Shown: positions 44,801 through 57,291, numbered from the stretch's first letter. The stretch: 64,000 nt of DNA from Pithys albifrons albifrons (GCF_047495875.1 NC_092497.1:27657889-27721888); one strand, 5' to 3'. Notes: generated by a model not told the origin, from the sequence alone. Numbers and translations are program-made.

Positions 44801-47053
44801 ACTGAGCATCACTGGTTCTTCGAACAGTATCCTTGCCTATCTTTTAAGACAGAGTGCAGTGATCCTACATACAGAATTATGATATTTTAGACTGTTAGAG
44901 TAGGTCAGAGGTACATTCAAAACCAAAACCATCCCAAAATAAAGATGCAGCATATTCACAGATGAAGGATTTAATTTAGAAAACACAGCTGGCAAGGGGA
45001 CCTGCTCCATCTAGCTAAGAGACACAAACACTGTTGACTGTCTTCAGAAACTGGAAGTGCAAAGTACAGTTACTGTTGGCTCATTTTATGGGTAGACAAG
45101 TATTTAGTTTTCCTCACAGATCTAAAATAGGCCAGTCTAAGTTTCTCCACATCTACTGTAGTGCTATAATGGAAATACTGAATGCATTAACGGTTCTGGT
45201 GAATGACTTTGTGCCTTGACAGTTTCTCTACTATATTTCTTGTAGCTGAAGGCACACTAACCATGACCGGGACTATTGATACATAGTTCACTATTAAGTA
45301 CACTGTGCCACATAATCTGCTAATTGCAACTTTGTAATTGAGGAGTCTAAAACTTTTTTAAAAACAGAAAGTTTGTATCAGTCAGTGAGGTGGCAAAATT
45401 TACATAAATATTCAGAGCTGCCTAGCACCTTTTCTTCCTTTGCATTTTTTGTTCTGGACAGTCCAGAGGACCTCAAAATTCTTGACTTGTGAGATAGGGA
45501 GTGCTTTCTAGCTGAATCTCCACTGTTACAAGACTACGTCAACCAGAATTCAACCTTCAGCCTTTCAGTTTAGTTTCCCTGACTGAAGTATAAAGGGAAA
45601 CCACTGATTTCACTTTCTTGCCTTGAAAGACAATCTGAATTCATTCTTAATGGTTTATCCTGGTGGCTGGAAAACTGACTTCAAAGCCTCCTGTTTCCTG
45701 ATGGTCATCAGACTACAATTCTATACACTGACTTGAATTTCATTATGGATATCTGTCCCAAGTCCCATCAGTCTGATGACACTCAAACAGTATTATGATT
45801 AACTCATTAATCAATGCGTTTATGGGAATAATCAGAGCAATCAGAGTTATCAGAACAACCTATGCGTGAAAGGTATTCATTAGGCTTTAAAACCAGTGCT
45901 ATATGCAGGGTATTATTCTCTGCTAATATACCACATGTGCTCAAATACTGTGAAATTAACAAAGGCGTTTTGCAATTATATCTGTGACTGATAGAAGATG
46001 TGCCCACAATTAAAAAAATTAAAATACAGTTTACAAATCAGATTCTTCTGTTTAAGAGGTCAGAGGCTCAAGGCTAAAAGAAATCTTAAATGTAGTCACA
46101 GAAGTGATTTGCAGCATCAACTACACACTTTGAGAAAGGAACTGGGATTAGACTAATTTGTCACATTATGTTGCTTCCTTTACACAGACAGTTAGTTCTT
46201 TCTTTTTATGCCAAAGGAGAGGTTTTGCCTTTGTAGGAACAATAATTGAACTGACCATACAGAAAACATATGAGACAAAGAAACATTTTTCTGTTTTGGC
46301 TGGCTGGACATGTCAGAACTGACATCCTAGAGCTCAAACAAGTAATATTCAGAGGTAAATCATTAGTGGGGAAAAAAACCCTACTAACTCTCAAATGTAA
46401 AGTTCCAGCATTATTCACCCACCTACTGTAACCTGAAAAGATTCAGAGCTCTGAGGATGTTCTTCACTTTCAGAAGATTCTTGGTTGAGATTTAAGTTTT
46501 GTTTCTTTTTAACATGAGCTATTACGAAGAAACACAAGCCAGTGAGTACAATCAAAGGTCCCATGATTTGAAGTGACAGGAATCCACAGCCCTGGAGGTC
46601 CACATCAGAACTGCCAGTGCGGTTGAGCTGTATGGTGTGCCAACCAGGGCTGCAGCCAGGAACCCAAATGCCCAGAATGCTAATTAGCATCCCACTAGTT
46701 AAAAACAGGAATCCAAATATGAGAAACTGGGCAAACTGACAGTTCCCATGACAAAAAACAAGGCTGTACACCTGCTCATTTTGCAATTGTCTTTGTCTTA
46801 TATACATCCTGGCCCTTGATCGTGCCAGTAGAACACAAACCAGTCCAGTTACAGCCAACACTGGCCCAGCAGCCTTAAGGACCTCATTGCAGTCACTGAA
46901 GGTTCCGGATGGGCACGACTGGAGAATAAAGACTGAAAGCAGGAATCCAGCGCAGAGCAACACAGCTCCAAAAACAAAAAGAAAAAAAATAAGTTTCCCA
47001 TGTTGTCCATTATTTCCTTCACCTCCTGGTGCAGGAACAGCCACTGGATACAT
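38612..47053 (-). CDS. TMEM171: TMEM171, four-pass membrane protein (331 aa, three coding exons)
   Basis: Coding exons 46423-47053, 44623-44764 and 38612-38834 (631, 142 and 223 bases) join with matching phases to 331 codons and a stop. The mammalian protein is about 324 aa. Membrane segments are at residues about 21-44, 61-79, 107-130 and 157-180, with an N-glycosylation site (NRT, 144-146) in the last loop. The cytoplasmic tail has three PPxY motifs: PPPPPY and NPPPY in exon 3, ESPPKYEE in exon 4, then a serine-rich end. PPxY motifs bind WW domains, for example of NEDD4-type ubiquitin ligases. Any such partner here is inferred. The function in animals is poorly known. TMEM174 lies downstream on the same strand, as in mammals. 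The three large introns hold CR1 copies and no other exon that I can support. Confidence 0.93.
39250..40700. other. Intron 3 of TMEM171, non-coding
   Basis: No exon recognised. A 22-bp exact direct repeat (starting at 39564 and 39743, reading ACTCTTGCCTTTGTGCATAC...) brackets a 157-bp segment. Confidence 0.4.
40735..41404 (+). mobile_element. CR1 LINE fragment, 3' part
   Basis: Follows the avian CR1 consensus: AGGAGGCTGAGGGAGACCTC, TTTAGGTTGGATATCAG, AAAAGGTTCTTCACCCAGAG, GGAACAGGCTCCCCAGG, ending in CR1's short terminal repeats (ATATTCTATGATGCTATGG). 5' truncated. The left edge is approximate. Lies in TMEM171 intron 3. Confidence 0.9.
42956..43454 (-). mobile_element. CR1 LINE fragment, reverse
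   Basis: Begins AGAATCACAGAATTGTTAAG on the plus strand, the reverse of a CR1 3' end. It continues with ...ATCAAGTCCAACTGTC... and CACTTCCTCTTGTCCAGTCAC. Diverged; in TMEM171 intron 3. Confidence 0.85.
43455..43905 (-). mobile_element. Second CR1 LINE fragment, reverse
   Basis: Starts ATAGAATCATGGAATGGCCT, typical of a CR1 3' end in reverse. It continues with TGGAAGGGACCTCAAAGGTC and CCCTTGTTCTGTCACTACA. It abuts the previous copy end to end in the same orientation. Confidence 0.88.
44623..44764 (-). CDS. TMEM171: TMEM171 second coding exon
   Basis: Acceptor TTTTTTCCATAG, donor GATGG|GTAAGA. It encodes a tail segment with [10 protein letters not shown] and [10 protein letters not shown]. 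It starts in phase 1 and ends in phase 2, agreeing with both neighbours. Confidence 0.9.
46423..47053 (-). CDS. TMEM171: TMEM171 first coding exon
   Basis: Holds all four membrane segments. The exon probably starts at 47058, five bases before the ATG, after an acceptor with a perfect TGCTAAC branch-type sequence and GGATTCAG. Donor TACAGTAG|GTGGGT (intron from 46422), phase 1. Reading on into the intron gives a false stop after GG. Confidence 0.93.
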
Positions 47054-47095
47054 GACAACTGAATCCAGTCAAGCAGGTAAGTTGTTAGCATTAAA

Positions 47096-50000
47096 TGGCA
47101 GCAAACTACAGTAGATCTGTGAACATGAAATACACAAATCAAAAGAAAAAAAAACACAGTGAGACTAGCTCCAACATATTTTCTACTTCCAAATCTGCTA
47201 CTTAGCCTTTATTGTACACTCTCTTGCATTTTCTCTTTTGTAGTACCTCCACTATAGATTACAGGGCCTAATCACTTTTGCTGACGTTAAATGCCACTGA
47301 AAAGACCAAACTCATTTTACAGTTATTCTTAAACTAACTATAATTGCTGTTGCACAGTTAAATTAATTGTTTCTTTAGAGAAGATTAAGGGGATATTATT
47401 TTCAAAGGCTGAACATTTGGAACAAGGACAGGTTAACTTTTCCCTCGAAAACAGAAAGCTACAGAAAATTTCTGTAGTGAAGAGTTGGGAAGGATAGCTT
47501 TTGAGAAACAGTAACCTAAGGCAAATGAGCAATGACTATTGGATGTTTTAACCAAGTAAACCTTCTAATACATACCTTTTCAAAACATGTAAGCCTTGCT
47601 TCTCCTTCAACAGGCAATAAAGTCGTTTCTGTTTCTCTCCTTAAATCAGCATCCTTGTCCTATACAGCTGCAAAAGCAAACAGAGATTTTTAGTTTTGTT
47701 CTGAACAACGAAAACACAAAACTGTCTAAATACTATGTAGTTCAAGTCTCACTGATTCCACAGCTAGAGTCAGTAAGCACAGTGCTCCTACACTTCTTTC
47801 CATCTTCTCCTACTTCTGAATCCTTTGTGCTCCAACAATATTTTAAAAGAAATTAACAAAGGTGGCTCCCAGAAGGCTTCTGAGCCCACAAGAGTCTAGA
47901 TTCTGAAGCAAAACAGAAGAAAACAGGAAATACTGTTGAGCCCAAATAGTAGTAGTATGGATAACAAATCTGCTGGATGTGAATAAACTGGTTTAGGGAA
48001 AGTCTGACTGAAAGTTAGAAAAGAGTTCCATTCAGTGAACTCTAGGAAAAAAAGTAAAAATTCTGCCATTACTGACAAGGAAGTTTGTGCTGGCCTACAG
48101 AGCTCAGATGAACGCTCTGGCCTACAGGGCTCAGATGAACATACCTGTACTCTACTCCATTGTGACTACCAACCACAGAGATCTTGGCTACCATCCACCA
48201 AAAGTCAAACACAGGGGAAGTTCAGACTATGGAAAAGAACAAGTCTCATGGGTAGACCATGAAAAAAAGCATTTCATATCAAGTGTAGGAAGTACCTAAG
48301 GGTGCTCCTGCTGCACTGTTTTAACACTATCCTCTTCCCCTCACCATCAGTCTCCCATGACAATTTCACCTATGACTTGGATATATGAGGAAGGATAGCT
48401 AGGAACTGGTGAGTTTGTCACTGGTGGAAGTAGGGAATGAGATAGGTCAGTGCTGTTTTTCATTTAACCTTGAGCCTTTTCTCTACCAGCTTCCACTGCC
48501 TTGCTACTAATTCAGATGACTGGAAGGTAAAAAGTCATATTAGTTTGGATCCTACTTACATATGCTCAGCAACAGTTATTCCAAAAGAAAAACAAAGTAT
48601 TATGTGATTTCTGGAAGTAAACTGTTGAACATGTGTCAGCCACAAGCTTTGTGACACTCCCCAGTAACTACAGTACCCCCGTGGGATACAAACAAAACAC
48701 AACCATAAAACCCACTAGTCATTCAAATACATAATTATTTATCTGCAACATAAGGCAAGCTATTGAGTCACTATTTAACCACTTGGAAGAGCAGAACCCA
48801 AATGCAGAATTGGCTGAGCAGATACATGAATAAGGAAGTTATGACACGTTTTACTGCTGAACATCAAGCCAGGCCCATCAACAGCACGGGAGAAGGAAGA
48901 GCATGTCATGCAGGTAAAAGGCACAGTAAGCACAAGACTTGACAGGCAAAGAAACAGCAAAAAGGCCACTGCAGAAAGCAACAATCTCCTATCCAGCTAT
49001 CTCAAATAGCAAAACTGAGGAACCTCTCCTTCATGCGTTCCATTACTGTTTAGTTTGTAAACTATGATTGCTAAGTGTTTCTTCAGTATTTTGAATTCAG
49101 TACAGTCCTCTTCTAAGATTGATTTGAAAAACTGCTAATTACAGTTCCCTTGGTGGAAGAGTCAGATTCACACTGGGGGAAAAAATGGTTACAAAGAGCA
49201 CTTAAGATAGGACAACATGTCACAAAACAGAAATTACAGACATTCTGATTTATTTCAAACAGAAGAACTTTAGCTCAGCACACTTTCAATACTGCATGAT
49301 CTAGGGTCAGTGGGAAGGCTCTCCTGAGCAGAGAAAGTGGATTGGGTTGGTCACTCCTTCCTTGATTACAGTGGTCTTTCCCAAGTTAATAAAATTTTGT
49401 CCGATAGCTGCATATGCTCCTTCCTCTCTAGAAATTTCCCCCATTATCATAAATTATCTGAGGTGGCTGGGAGAGGGAAAGAAAAAGGAAAGGGGAAAGC
49501 AGGAAGGGGGAAGAAAAAAGAAATTATTTAGAGAGAACTCTGAATCCTTTCTTTGCAGTTCCCTCTAGGGATGAAAACATGGACATAAGCACAAGTAAAT
49601 TAGGACAAAAGAAAATAATGTGAAAGGGGGATAAAAAGTAAATTCAAGTGTATAGCCCTTAAAAAGAAAAATCTAGAGATTTGTTCTCACTACTCCAACA
49701 CAGTGCCTCCTTCTCTGTCACCAATCTTGTTGTTATGAGATTAAGTTAAAACACACATTAGAAATTAATTATGTGCATACTTTCTCAATGCTTTCAGGCC
49801 ACAAAAGAAGGAATATTCAGAACAGTCTGTTGTGGCTTTTGAGATGAAAGCCACAGATTTTTTGCTGCAAAATCCCAGAGCAACTAATTTTCATTTACAT
49901 TACCATGAAATTTTAACAGAAAACTGCATGCAAAATTAAGCTTTAATTCTTGTATTTGAAGAAAAAGTATTTTAACAAAAAAAGCAAGACTTATATTGAC

Positions 50001-52875
50001 TATGTGATTGAAATACTTCCACTAGATTGAGTATCTCCACAGGCATACTGACGTAGGTGAATTTGCCCTTCATATTAACCTCAAGTCTGAAAACAGACAT
50101 GGAAATAACAGATCAGAAACTTCTAGAACAAAATCCAGTAATATGGAGGCAGTTAACAGGAAGGTAAAAGGGAATTGGAAACACAGCTTGTAAAAGAAGT
50201 CTGGTTATAAGCTTAACTTAAATTGTATAATGCTTTACCTTTTTGTAAGTCAGACCCATGCCAGGCATATGGAACAGGAAATGACATCACAATTTCTTGC
50301 CATTTTTGTGTGTAACACTTGTATTACAACTTTCACAGGATGGACAACTACAAGAATTTTAAAATACTTCTACTACAGTACTTGAGCCCTCAGAGTTCAT
50401 ATTGTCCAAGATTTACACTGCAAACACAGCTATGAACTTACTCACTCTCCTCTTACTCATATGAAATTTAATAGTCTTATGCAGACATTATGAATTCAGG
50501 AACAGAGAATGAAAAGGAAAAATAAAAATGCATTGCAAGAATTAAAACACTGATGACCCTCTGTTTTGTGCTTCTCAGAGTATGCCCTGTTTCCTCTCTT
50601 TTTGCTTGCAAAAGTGCAAATACTGTCATGCAGAAAGATCAAGTTTAGTCTATGTTGTTATTTCAAAAATTATAGTTTACAGCTGACTATAGTCAGTTGT
50701 AGTCCTCAATGGAAATCCCATTAGAATTCTCAAGCCAGTCCTTTTCAAATAAAATCATGATTCCTTTGAGGTCAAGCTACCTGTAGGGAAAAATCTTCTC
50801 AACTTTACTCAGTTTAACTCCCATGTTAAAACCTGAATGGCTACTACTTCTTCTCGCTCCCTATTTCTATTTCCTTCTTTGTTCACATCTGCCTCCATTC
50901 CCACACCATTTTCTGTTTTTCACACACACACACACACACCTTCTCCCTGGACTGGACTCTTAACTAGACATTCAGCAGAGCCACCCATCAAAGAGTACAA
51001 CTGGTTAAACTACCCTCCATCCTCACACTCTTCCCCCCACATGGTGTTTTTAATCACTTAATTGAAGATCTACGGGTATATACAGGATGTACTTTCAGTT
51101 TTCTACTTTCAACCAATATTAAGACTACATGCACTAGCAAGTTCTGAGATGCCAAATACATCCAATTTGATTTCTTATGTGTGCAGTCTCTAATTAGTGC
51201 TTGACTATGCTCTTACCTCACAGAACATACAACCTGGATAACCTAGGAGGGAGATTCCAAGATATAGACACTGTGTACAGATTCCAAAGGAGGGAGTGGA
51301 TGCCACAGAAACTCTGCCTACAAGGGTTGACAAAATCATTATTTCAGCTCACAGTATAGGAAGGGTAATGCTGTGCTGTTATTTATGATCACTGCAGGTG
51401 GAGCACAAGTCAGTGCCTAGAGGAGTGCTAGAAAGCAGTTGCAGTAGAAAATTCCAGGAAGTGGGATCCTGCCAGTCTCCAGACACATGTGCCCCAGGAA
51501 TCCTTCCCACCACAAACCAGCACTGTCAGAGATTCTGACCTGTGCTTGCAAAACTGCATTCTGCAAAGCTGCCACCTCCTCTCCCTATGAGCTTCAAGAG
51601 AAAAGCAGCTACCATAAAAGCTGATCCACAAATGTTCCTCACTCAATTCATATACTGATGCCACAGTGGGATGTGAGGATCCTGAAAGTCTCTCTGAACA
51701 CAGTGAGGAGCTTGCAAAACAAAGCTTGGTAACCCATGGGTTGGATACCATGCAGGCAAATAGGACTGCACCTAGATTCAAAAGTGAGCTCTGAAGGGTT
51801 CTATGCTTGTAGGTGGGATGATTTTTACTTTGCACACTAGCAGCATACAAGAGCTGTGGCAAAACATCTCCTCTTTTCTGGAGTACCTGCAGGGAGACTG
51901 GGGAGAAGGCAGACAGACACAGTTAAGGCCAGAGCTGACATTTTTCAATAGGTAATACAAACCAGATCAGTTTCAGGGAAGGTCTGTCCCATAGGACTGA
52001 TGTAACTCAAAGCAGCAAAAGACGCAAGACAAAGAGACTTACAAATTTTTGACCCATGGGACAGACCATGGTAACTATCAGTGAGATGTAGGGCCCCAAT
52101 AGCTACCAGAAGCTATCCTGTCCTAGTTTCTTGAGGCTGGCTTGGGGCACTAAGCCACAGACAATGGACAAGCAATTAAGCTCTACTCATCTAGAAAAGG
52201 CAGCATTCCATGGCACGCCCCTCCTCATGCATCAACCCATTAGGCATGCTCTATTGTAAGTCACTTGGTGTTCTAAGACACTCCAAGACCTTCAACAGGT
52301 CCCGAAAGATCCCGTGCATCATTCTGGAGCGAAGAGTGGGGCAGGGCAGCCTGTCCACCATGAGGGAGCAGCGCCTGAGCTGCTTCACCTGTGCCATCCC
52401 AGTCGTATGCCACCATCAGCTACGAAAGTATGTCAGAAGAGTAACTGTAGAGGCCCCTTCAGAGACAATCCATCCTCTCACAGAGATGACGTAAAGGTCA
52501 CTGGGGAAGCACTGTTGGGAGCGCTGGGCTCTCCGGGGAGAAGACAGGACACGCCCCCGATAATTCACACACGGGGGGCAGCCCAGCTCGCATCTTGGAG
52601 GAGAGGGAAAATACGGGAATGGCGGCGACTGGCACACACGGCACTACCCCGCCCGTCCGCCCGCCGCGGCCCCTCGCCGGGGGCGGCCGGAGAACGAGCC
52701 GCCCCAGCAGCGCCCGCGTTCCCTCTCGCCGCGCTCCGAGGCAGCCCCAGCATCGCGGGCGCTGCCCCGACCCCCCCGCCCCGCCGTGGCGGAACATCCA
52801 AGAGGCCCGCCGGCCGCGCCGGGGGCTGTGAGGAAAGTCATCCAGCGAAATGCCCCGACGCCCGACCCCGCTCAC
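47096..52875. other. TMEM171 intron 1, non-coding
   Basis: No coding exon recognised. It contains a 27-bp tandem duplication at 48091-48144 (TGGCCTACAGAGCTCAGATG...), a purine-rich tract at about 49470-49520 and a (CA)n run at 50920-50940. Confidence 0.45.
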
Positions 52876-53330
52876 CTGCCCGCGGCGAGAGAGACGCGGC
52901 GGTGCCGCCGACGCCGCTATTTAAGCACCTGCGGCCGCCGACGCAAGGCAGGGCCGAGCCGAGCCGAGCCGAGCCGAGCCGAGCCGAGCCGAGCCCAGCC
53001 GAGCCGAGCCCAGCCGAGCCCAGCCGAGCCGAGCCCAGCCGAGCCGAGCCGAGCCGAGCCCAGCCGAGCCCAACCCAGGTCAGCCCAACCCAGGCCAGCC
53101 CAACCCAGGCCAGCCCAGCCCAGGCCAGCGCAGCCCAGCCGCCCGGGGGGAGCAGGGGCGCGGCGGCACCGCCTCCCCAGTGCCCAGCGCCCCGCCCGGC
53201 GGCGGACCGGACCGGCCGGGCAGGATGTGGGGATGCTCCGGCGGCATACGGGGATGCTCCGGCGGGATGCGGGGATGCTCTCTTGGGCGGTGCGTGTGTG
53301 TGAGCTGCCCGGCTGCGACATTTCCAGGGT
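52560..53330 (-). promoter_or_regulatory. CpG island, probable TMEM171 promoter
   Basis: Dense CpG sequence at the expected upstream position for TMEM171. On the minus strand a TTAAATAG box (52925-52918) is followed by a perfect splice donor GGGCAG|GTGAGC (last exon base 52876). This suggests a noncoding first exon joined to the acceptor at 47058. The start site is not fixed by sequence. The island could also drive a divergent plus-strand transcript, since a donor-like AGGCAG|GTGAGC also occurs at 53451. Confidence 0.6.
52949..53070. repeat. GAGCC pentanucleotide repeat in the CpG island
   Basis: More than 20 units of GAGCC with interspersed CAGCC, grading into CCAGG/CCCAACCCAGG repeats to about 53130. 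It lies just upstream of the TTAAATAG box of the presumed TMEM171 promoter. Open frames through it are artefacts of the repeat. Confidence 0.92.
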
Positions 53331-53459
53331 GATGGGCCGGAGCGCGGGTGCAGGTCGCTGGGCAGGGAGGTGGCAGATGACGCTGGAGTCTTGTGTACGT
53401 GGCCGAGGTCTGGTGTAGCCCTGAAATACCGGTGGCTTCGTGGTGAGGCAGGTGAGCAG

Positions 53460-56070
53460 CCCTCTCTGGGGAGGTAGTGCCACGTCTCACATGTAAGGAG
53501 CCCTTCATTTTGAAGTCACTTTAGTCTGACTTCCACACGCTTGGGAACTTGCTAGGCATTAAAGGCAGGCCCAGCCTAGGTGTAACAAACTTCTTTCAGT
53601 ATAGCTACTGGAAATGGGAAAAGATGCTTTCTTGCTGGGTGTGGAGGAAGAAGTTGGCTTTGGAAGCTGAGATGAGAGCTGTGACATGTAAGAAACAGCT
53701 ATGTGAGAGGACAAGATGCCAGGGAAGGAAGATGAGGATGTGCCACTTGTAAGTGGTGTAGCAGTTGTAAGACGCTGAGTAAATGACACGGGAACCAAAT
53801 CTTGCCCAGTTGGTTGGTGGCAGTCTGATAACCAGTGAGGTGTGGAGAAAACAATGTGGGCTTATGGGAGTCAAAACAAGATAAGCTGGAACAGGGATAA
53901 AGTGATGCCCAGAAAGCAGATGGCAGGAGGAAAAGAGAATGAATCAAAGTCTTGCTTGACAGCAAGATAATTTGGCTAGACAATAATACGGGGGGGGGGG
54001 GGGAAGCACAGAAATAGCATGTGGAGGTTTTTGGAGGCAGTCTGGATTTGGGTACAGAGCTAAGGAAAACTTGAGTTGATAACCTGAGTGTAGGAAAATA
54101 CACATTGGGTGTAGAAAGGAGCTTGTAATGAAGTAGAAGACTTCAAGCTTTCCAGAGTTGTATATTTACTGAGTGTTAGTGACCCTTTGCTGTCTCAACT
54201 ACTTTATGTCCAACTCAGCTACCACTGACTGGAAGGTGCCTTTAGTTGTGAAACAATCGTGATACTGCTTTGAAGGGTCTTATGGTAAGGAGAGAGTGAG
54301 AAGTAACAATTCCTGTCTTCTGTGGTGTTACCAGATCAGCAATTGCTGGGTCAGAACTACCTTGGGGGTGTAGGGGTGTGTGGAGGGGCAGGGATGGGTT
54401 GAACCTCATTGAGGTGGGGTGGCATCGTGTCCCCTGACCCAGCTCGGTTTGGCAGGGACAGTGAGAACACAGCCCTCACCATGGTCTGGAACCCCAGAGT
54501 GGCCAGGGGGTCAAATACTCCACCTGGGGAGTTTGGCTGTAGGAATTCTTGTTAGTGCCAGTTATCTGTTGTAATGCTTTTGTAAATTTGCATGTTATCT
54601 TTGTAAAACATTTTTTGCAAAATGCCAATTTTCCCACGAAATTAAAAGAAATCTCTTAGAGGAAAAAGTGTAGTTATTCTCTGGATGTGAACTCAAGGTA
54701 CCAAAGAACCAAAAGCTTTGTATGAGCAAAATCTCTTGAAGCCAGAAATTAAAATGTACACCCATTAAAGCTTGGGGCTTTGGGACCAGCATGTCATATG
54801 TAGTTAGGAAAATATTTCAGTGAAGAAAAAAAGCAAGGAGTTTTTAAAAGTCTGAAGAGAATGAAAGATCAGCACTGCTGTTACAAACATACAGTGAAGA
54901 CTAATTGTTGCAAACAGTGAGAAAACATAAAAATGTAGAATCAGACTATTTTATAATGTCTGACAACAGTGAAGAGATTTATTTATGTTTTGGCATCAGT
55001 TTTCTAATACCTTATTCTGGTTCTGTTATTTTCCCAAAATATTTAGAGCCTAAATAATTAATAAATTCTGTATGAAGTACTTTGTTAAGCCAAGCTTTCT
55101 TCAGTTGTCTCATACTATTAAACTATCTCTGCTGCGATATATGTTCTGACTCTTTTCCTGTTATAGAAACAGTTTTTTCATTTTGTGTAAATACTTCTTG
55201 TATCAAAATGAACATATCAAGTATTTAAATTTAAAATCAACTAAACAAAAGTAAATAGATGGTCAGTCTTAAAAGTTAACAAGCTTGTTGGTTCAAATCT
55301 ACCTGAAAATTATTTCTCTCTCCAAAGCTTGTCATCAGCTTTTCCTCTGAATCCATGCATTGGGGTTTTTGTAGCGTTGGGCTTATGGATTTGACCCCAT
55401 GATGAAGGAAGAGATTTCAGAGACATCAATTTTCAGTTCTTGAGATTCTCACTAAGCCTAGTATGAGTTTTCAACGGATTAAGTGGCTGTTGACTCCTGC
55501 CACAAAACTGTAGTCACAGAACTGTAATCTTGAGCCATATCCTGTGATTTAAGATAAGAATTATTTTTAACTGTATTTTTTAAACTTTTAACACAGTAAC
55601 TGTTTTTATACAAGTGATGCATATTTTAATTCCACAGTATAAGTAGTTATATTTGTAAAAAATGGAGCCACATTGTTTTTTGTGGTACAGGAACATACTG
55701 AGAGAGTCATTTATATTAAGTCTGGACATCACTGTATGACAGTAGTTTTTGGATATTAGTGCTAGTGGAGAAAATTAAGTATTTTTTGACTGTCATGAAA
55801 AGCAATCCTAGAGCTATGGAAAAGTGCAGTACATTCATGGCTGGAGTATGACAGGGAACCCAGAACAACCAGAAAGTCATTGCTTTTGAAATTTTCTCTG
55901 GGGTCACAGTCAGTAACACTTGTGAAGACACTGACAAGAAGAATACCAGTTGGGATGATGAGCAGAGAAATACAGTGGTTGATGATTTATTGGGAAATCT
56001 GTTGAGGCTATTCTGATGGAAGTCACTACTTATGGCAATAATCTGTTGAATTATAAATGAAAATTACTAA
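53460..56070. other. Unassigned sequence upstream of TMEM171
   Basis: No gene recognised. A run of 14 G lies at 53990-54003. Confidence 0.45.
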
Positions 56071-56077
56071 CTTCTTA

Positions 56078-56189
56078 TTCTTTTCTTTTTCTTTTCTTTC
56101 TTTTCTTTTCTTTTCTTTTCTTTTCTTTTCTTTTCTTTTCTTTTCTTTTCTTTTCTTTTCTTTTCTTTTCTTTTCTTTTCTTTTCTTTC
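56078..56189. repeat. TTTTC microsatellite
   Basis: About 110 bases of (TTTTC)n, perfect from 56101 to about 56187, with minor variation at the left edge. One strand is pure purine (GAAAA). Confidence 0.97.
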
Positions 56190-56874
56190 GAGCAAACATG
56201 CTTATAAATATCAAAGACAGTTGGCTTGAATTGTTTGTCTAAAGATGGTGGTCTATAGAAAGGCGGGTACAAGTGCAGTAAGGAAGACTTAGTGATGGTC
56301 ACTTCTAGATTAACATTTCTCTGTGCAGAAGAGATGTTAATCTACTGTGAGCAATATGAGAGGGGTGAATAAAACCACATGGGAAACACTGGATGTCCAG
56401 AGATTGTGCTTCAGTTCAAAACATTAAGCATGATCTGCAGAAACTTTTTCATATGTTTGAAAGCACAGTGAGAGAATCCAGACTGTCCTAAAGTGTACTG
56501 GTGAAAATGTAGCCACTAGAGAAATACTTACTGTTTATAATTCACAGCACACTTTGAAGCTTTGCACAAGATCCTTGAGTCAAGGTAGATGCTACTCACT
56601 TTGTTTCAGTGACAGGTAACCTCTTGTTAGTATATGTAGATGCCAGACCTGCTGAAGAGTGCAAGAAAGAAATGCATAGTAAATTTTAACTTATAAATTG
56701 CTTCTTGCTTGCTGTGATGGATGGACCAAATAAGATGATAATTATCTCCAGTTTCCATTAAGTTCTGTACAGCCAGTTCACAGGAAGCAGTTGTTGTGCA
56801 CAGAAACTGCAAAGCTCAGTTGAATAGCTAAGAACTGTGTGTTTTGGCTTTTTTTGGTTGTGGTAGAGTCAAAA

Positions 56875-57291
56875 ACGCCTCCCGAAGATTGTGCTCTTTG
56901 GTGAACTCGCCACTGGCTGCCGCAAGAGAGGAGCCCCGAAGAAGAGATACAAGGACTCCCTGAAACAACACCTCAGCCTTGGCCATATTGACTGCCACCA
57001 ATGGTCCACTCTGGCCTCCAGTCGGGATTCATGGAGACACACCATTCACGACGCTGCTGCTTCCTTTGAGAATGCATGGAGAGTCAGTCTTGAGGAGAAA
57101 AGACAACGCAGAAAGAACCGTTCCTTGCCAATATCACCTAGGGAGACGTTCCGCTGTGCCTTTTGTGACTGGACCTGCCTATCCTGTATCGGCCTTTTTA
57201 GCCACCAGCACGCTTGCAGCAAGCGTGGGTAGTGCCCTTCTCAAAATTTCGTTCGCGAAGCCTAGCCATGATGATGATGATGATGATGATG
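56875..57291 (+). mobile_element. 5'-truncated RTE-type LINE (AviRTE candidate)
   Basis: 417 bp bounded by a 10-bp target duplication AGAGTCAAAA (56865-56874 and 57292-57301). It encodes the C-terminal end of an ORF2-type protein (open to 57232) with GAPKKRYKDSL, HQWSTLASSRDSWR and a final zinc-finger-like CAFCDWTC...SHQHAC. The 3' end is TTCGCGAAGCCTAGCC followed by an (ATG)n tail, as in RTE-clade elements, which end in short tandem repeats rather than poly(A). In birds the AviRTE family fits best. That name is an inference. Confidence 0.75.
56891..57232 (+). pseudogene. C-terminal fragment of a LINE ORF2 protein
   Basis: 113 codons with no stop, but lacking endonuclease and RT because the element is 5' truncated. 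A C-x2-C...H-x3-C finger sits close to the C-terminus. No promoter, so it is not a host gene. Confidence 0.75.

Noticed and set aside
52314..53483. 329-codon plus and 188-codon minus frames through the 53-kb CpG island
   Set aside because: Produced by the GAGCC repeat and GC-rich sequence. No recognisable domain.
56026..56302. Lysine/glutamate-rich and phenylalanine/serine-rich frames
   Set aside because: Translations of the TTTTC microsatellite.
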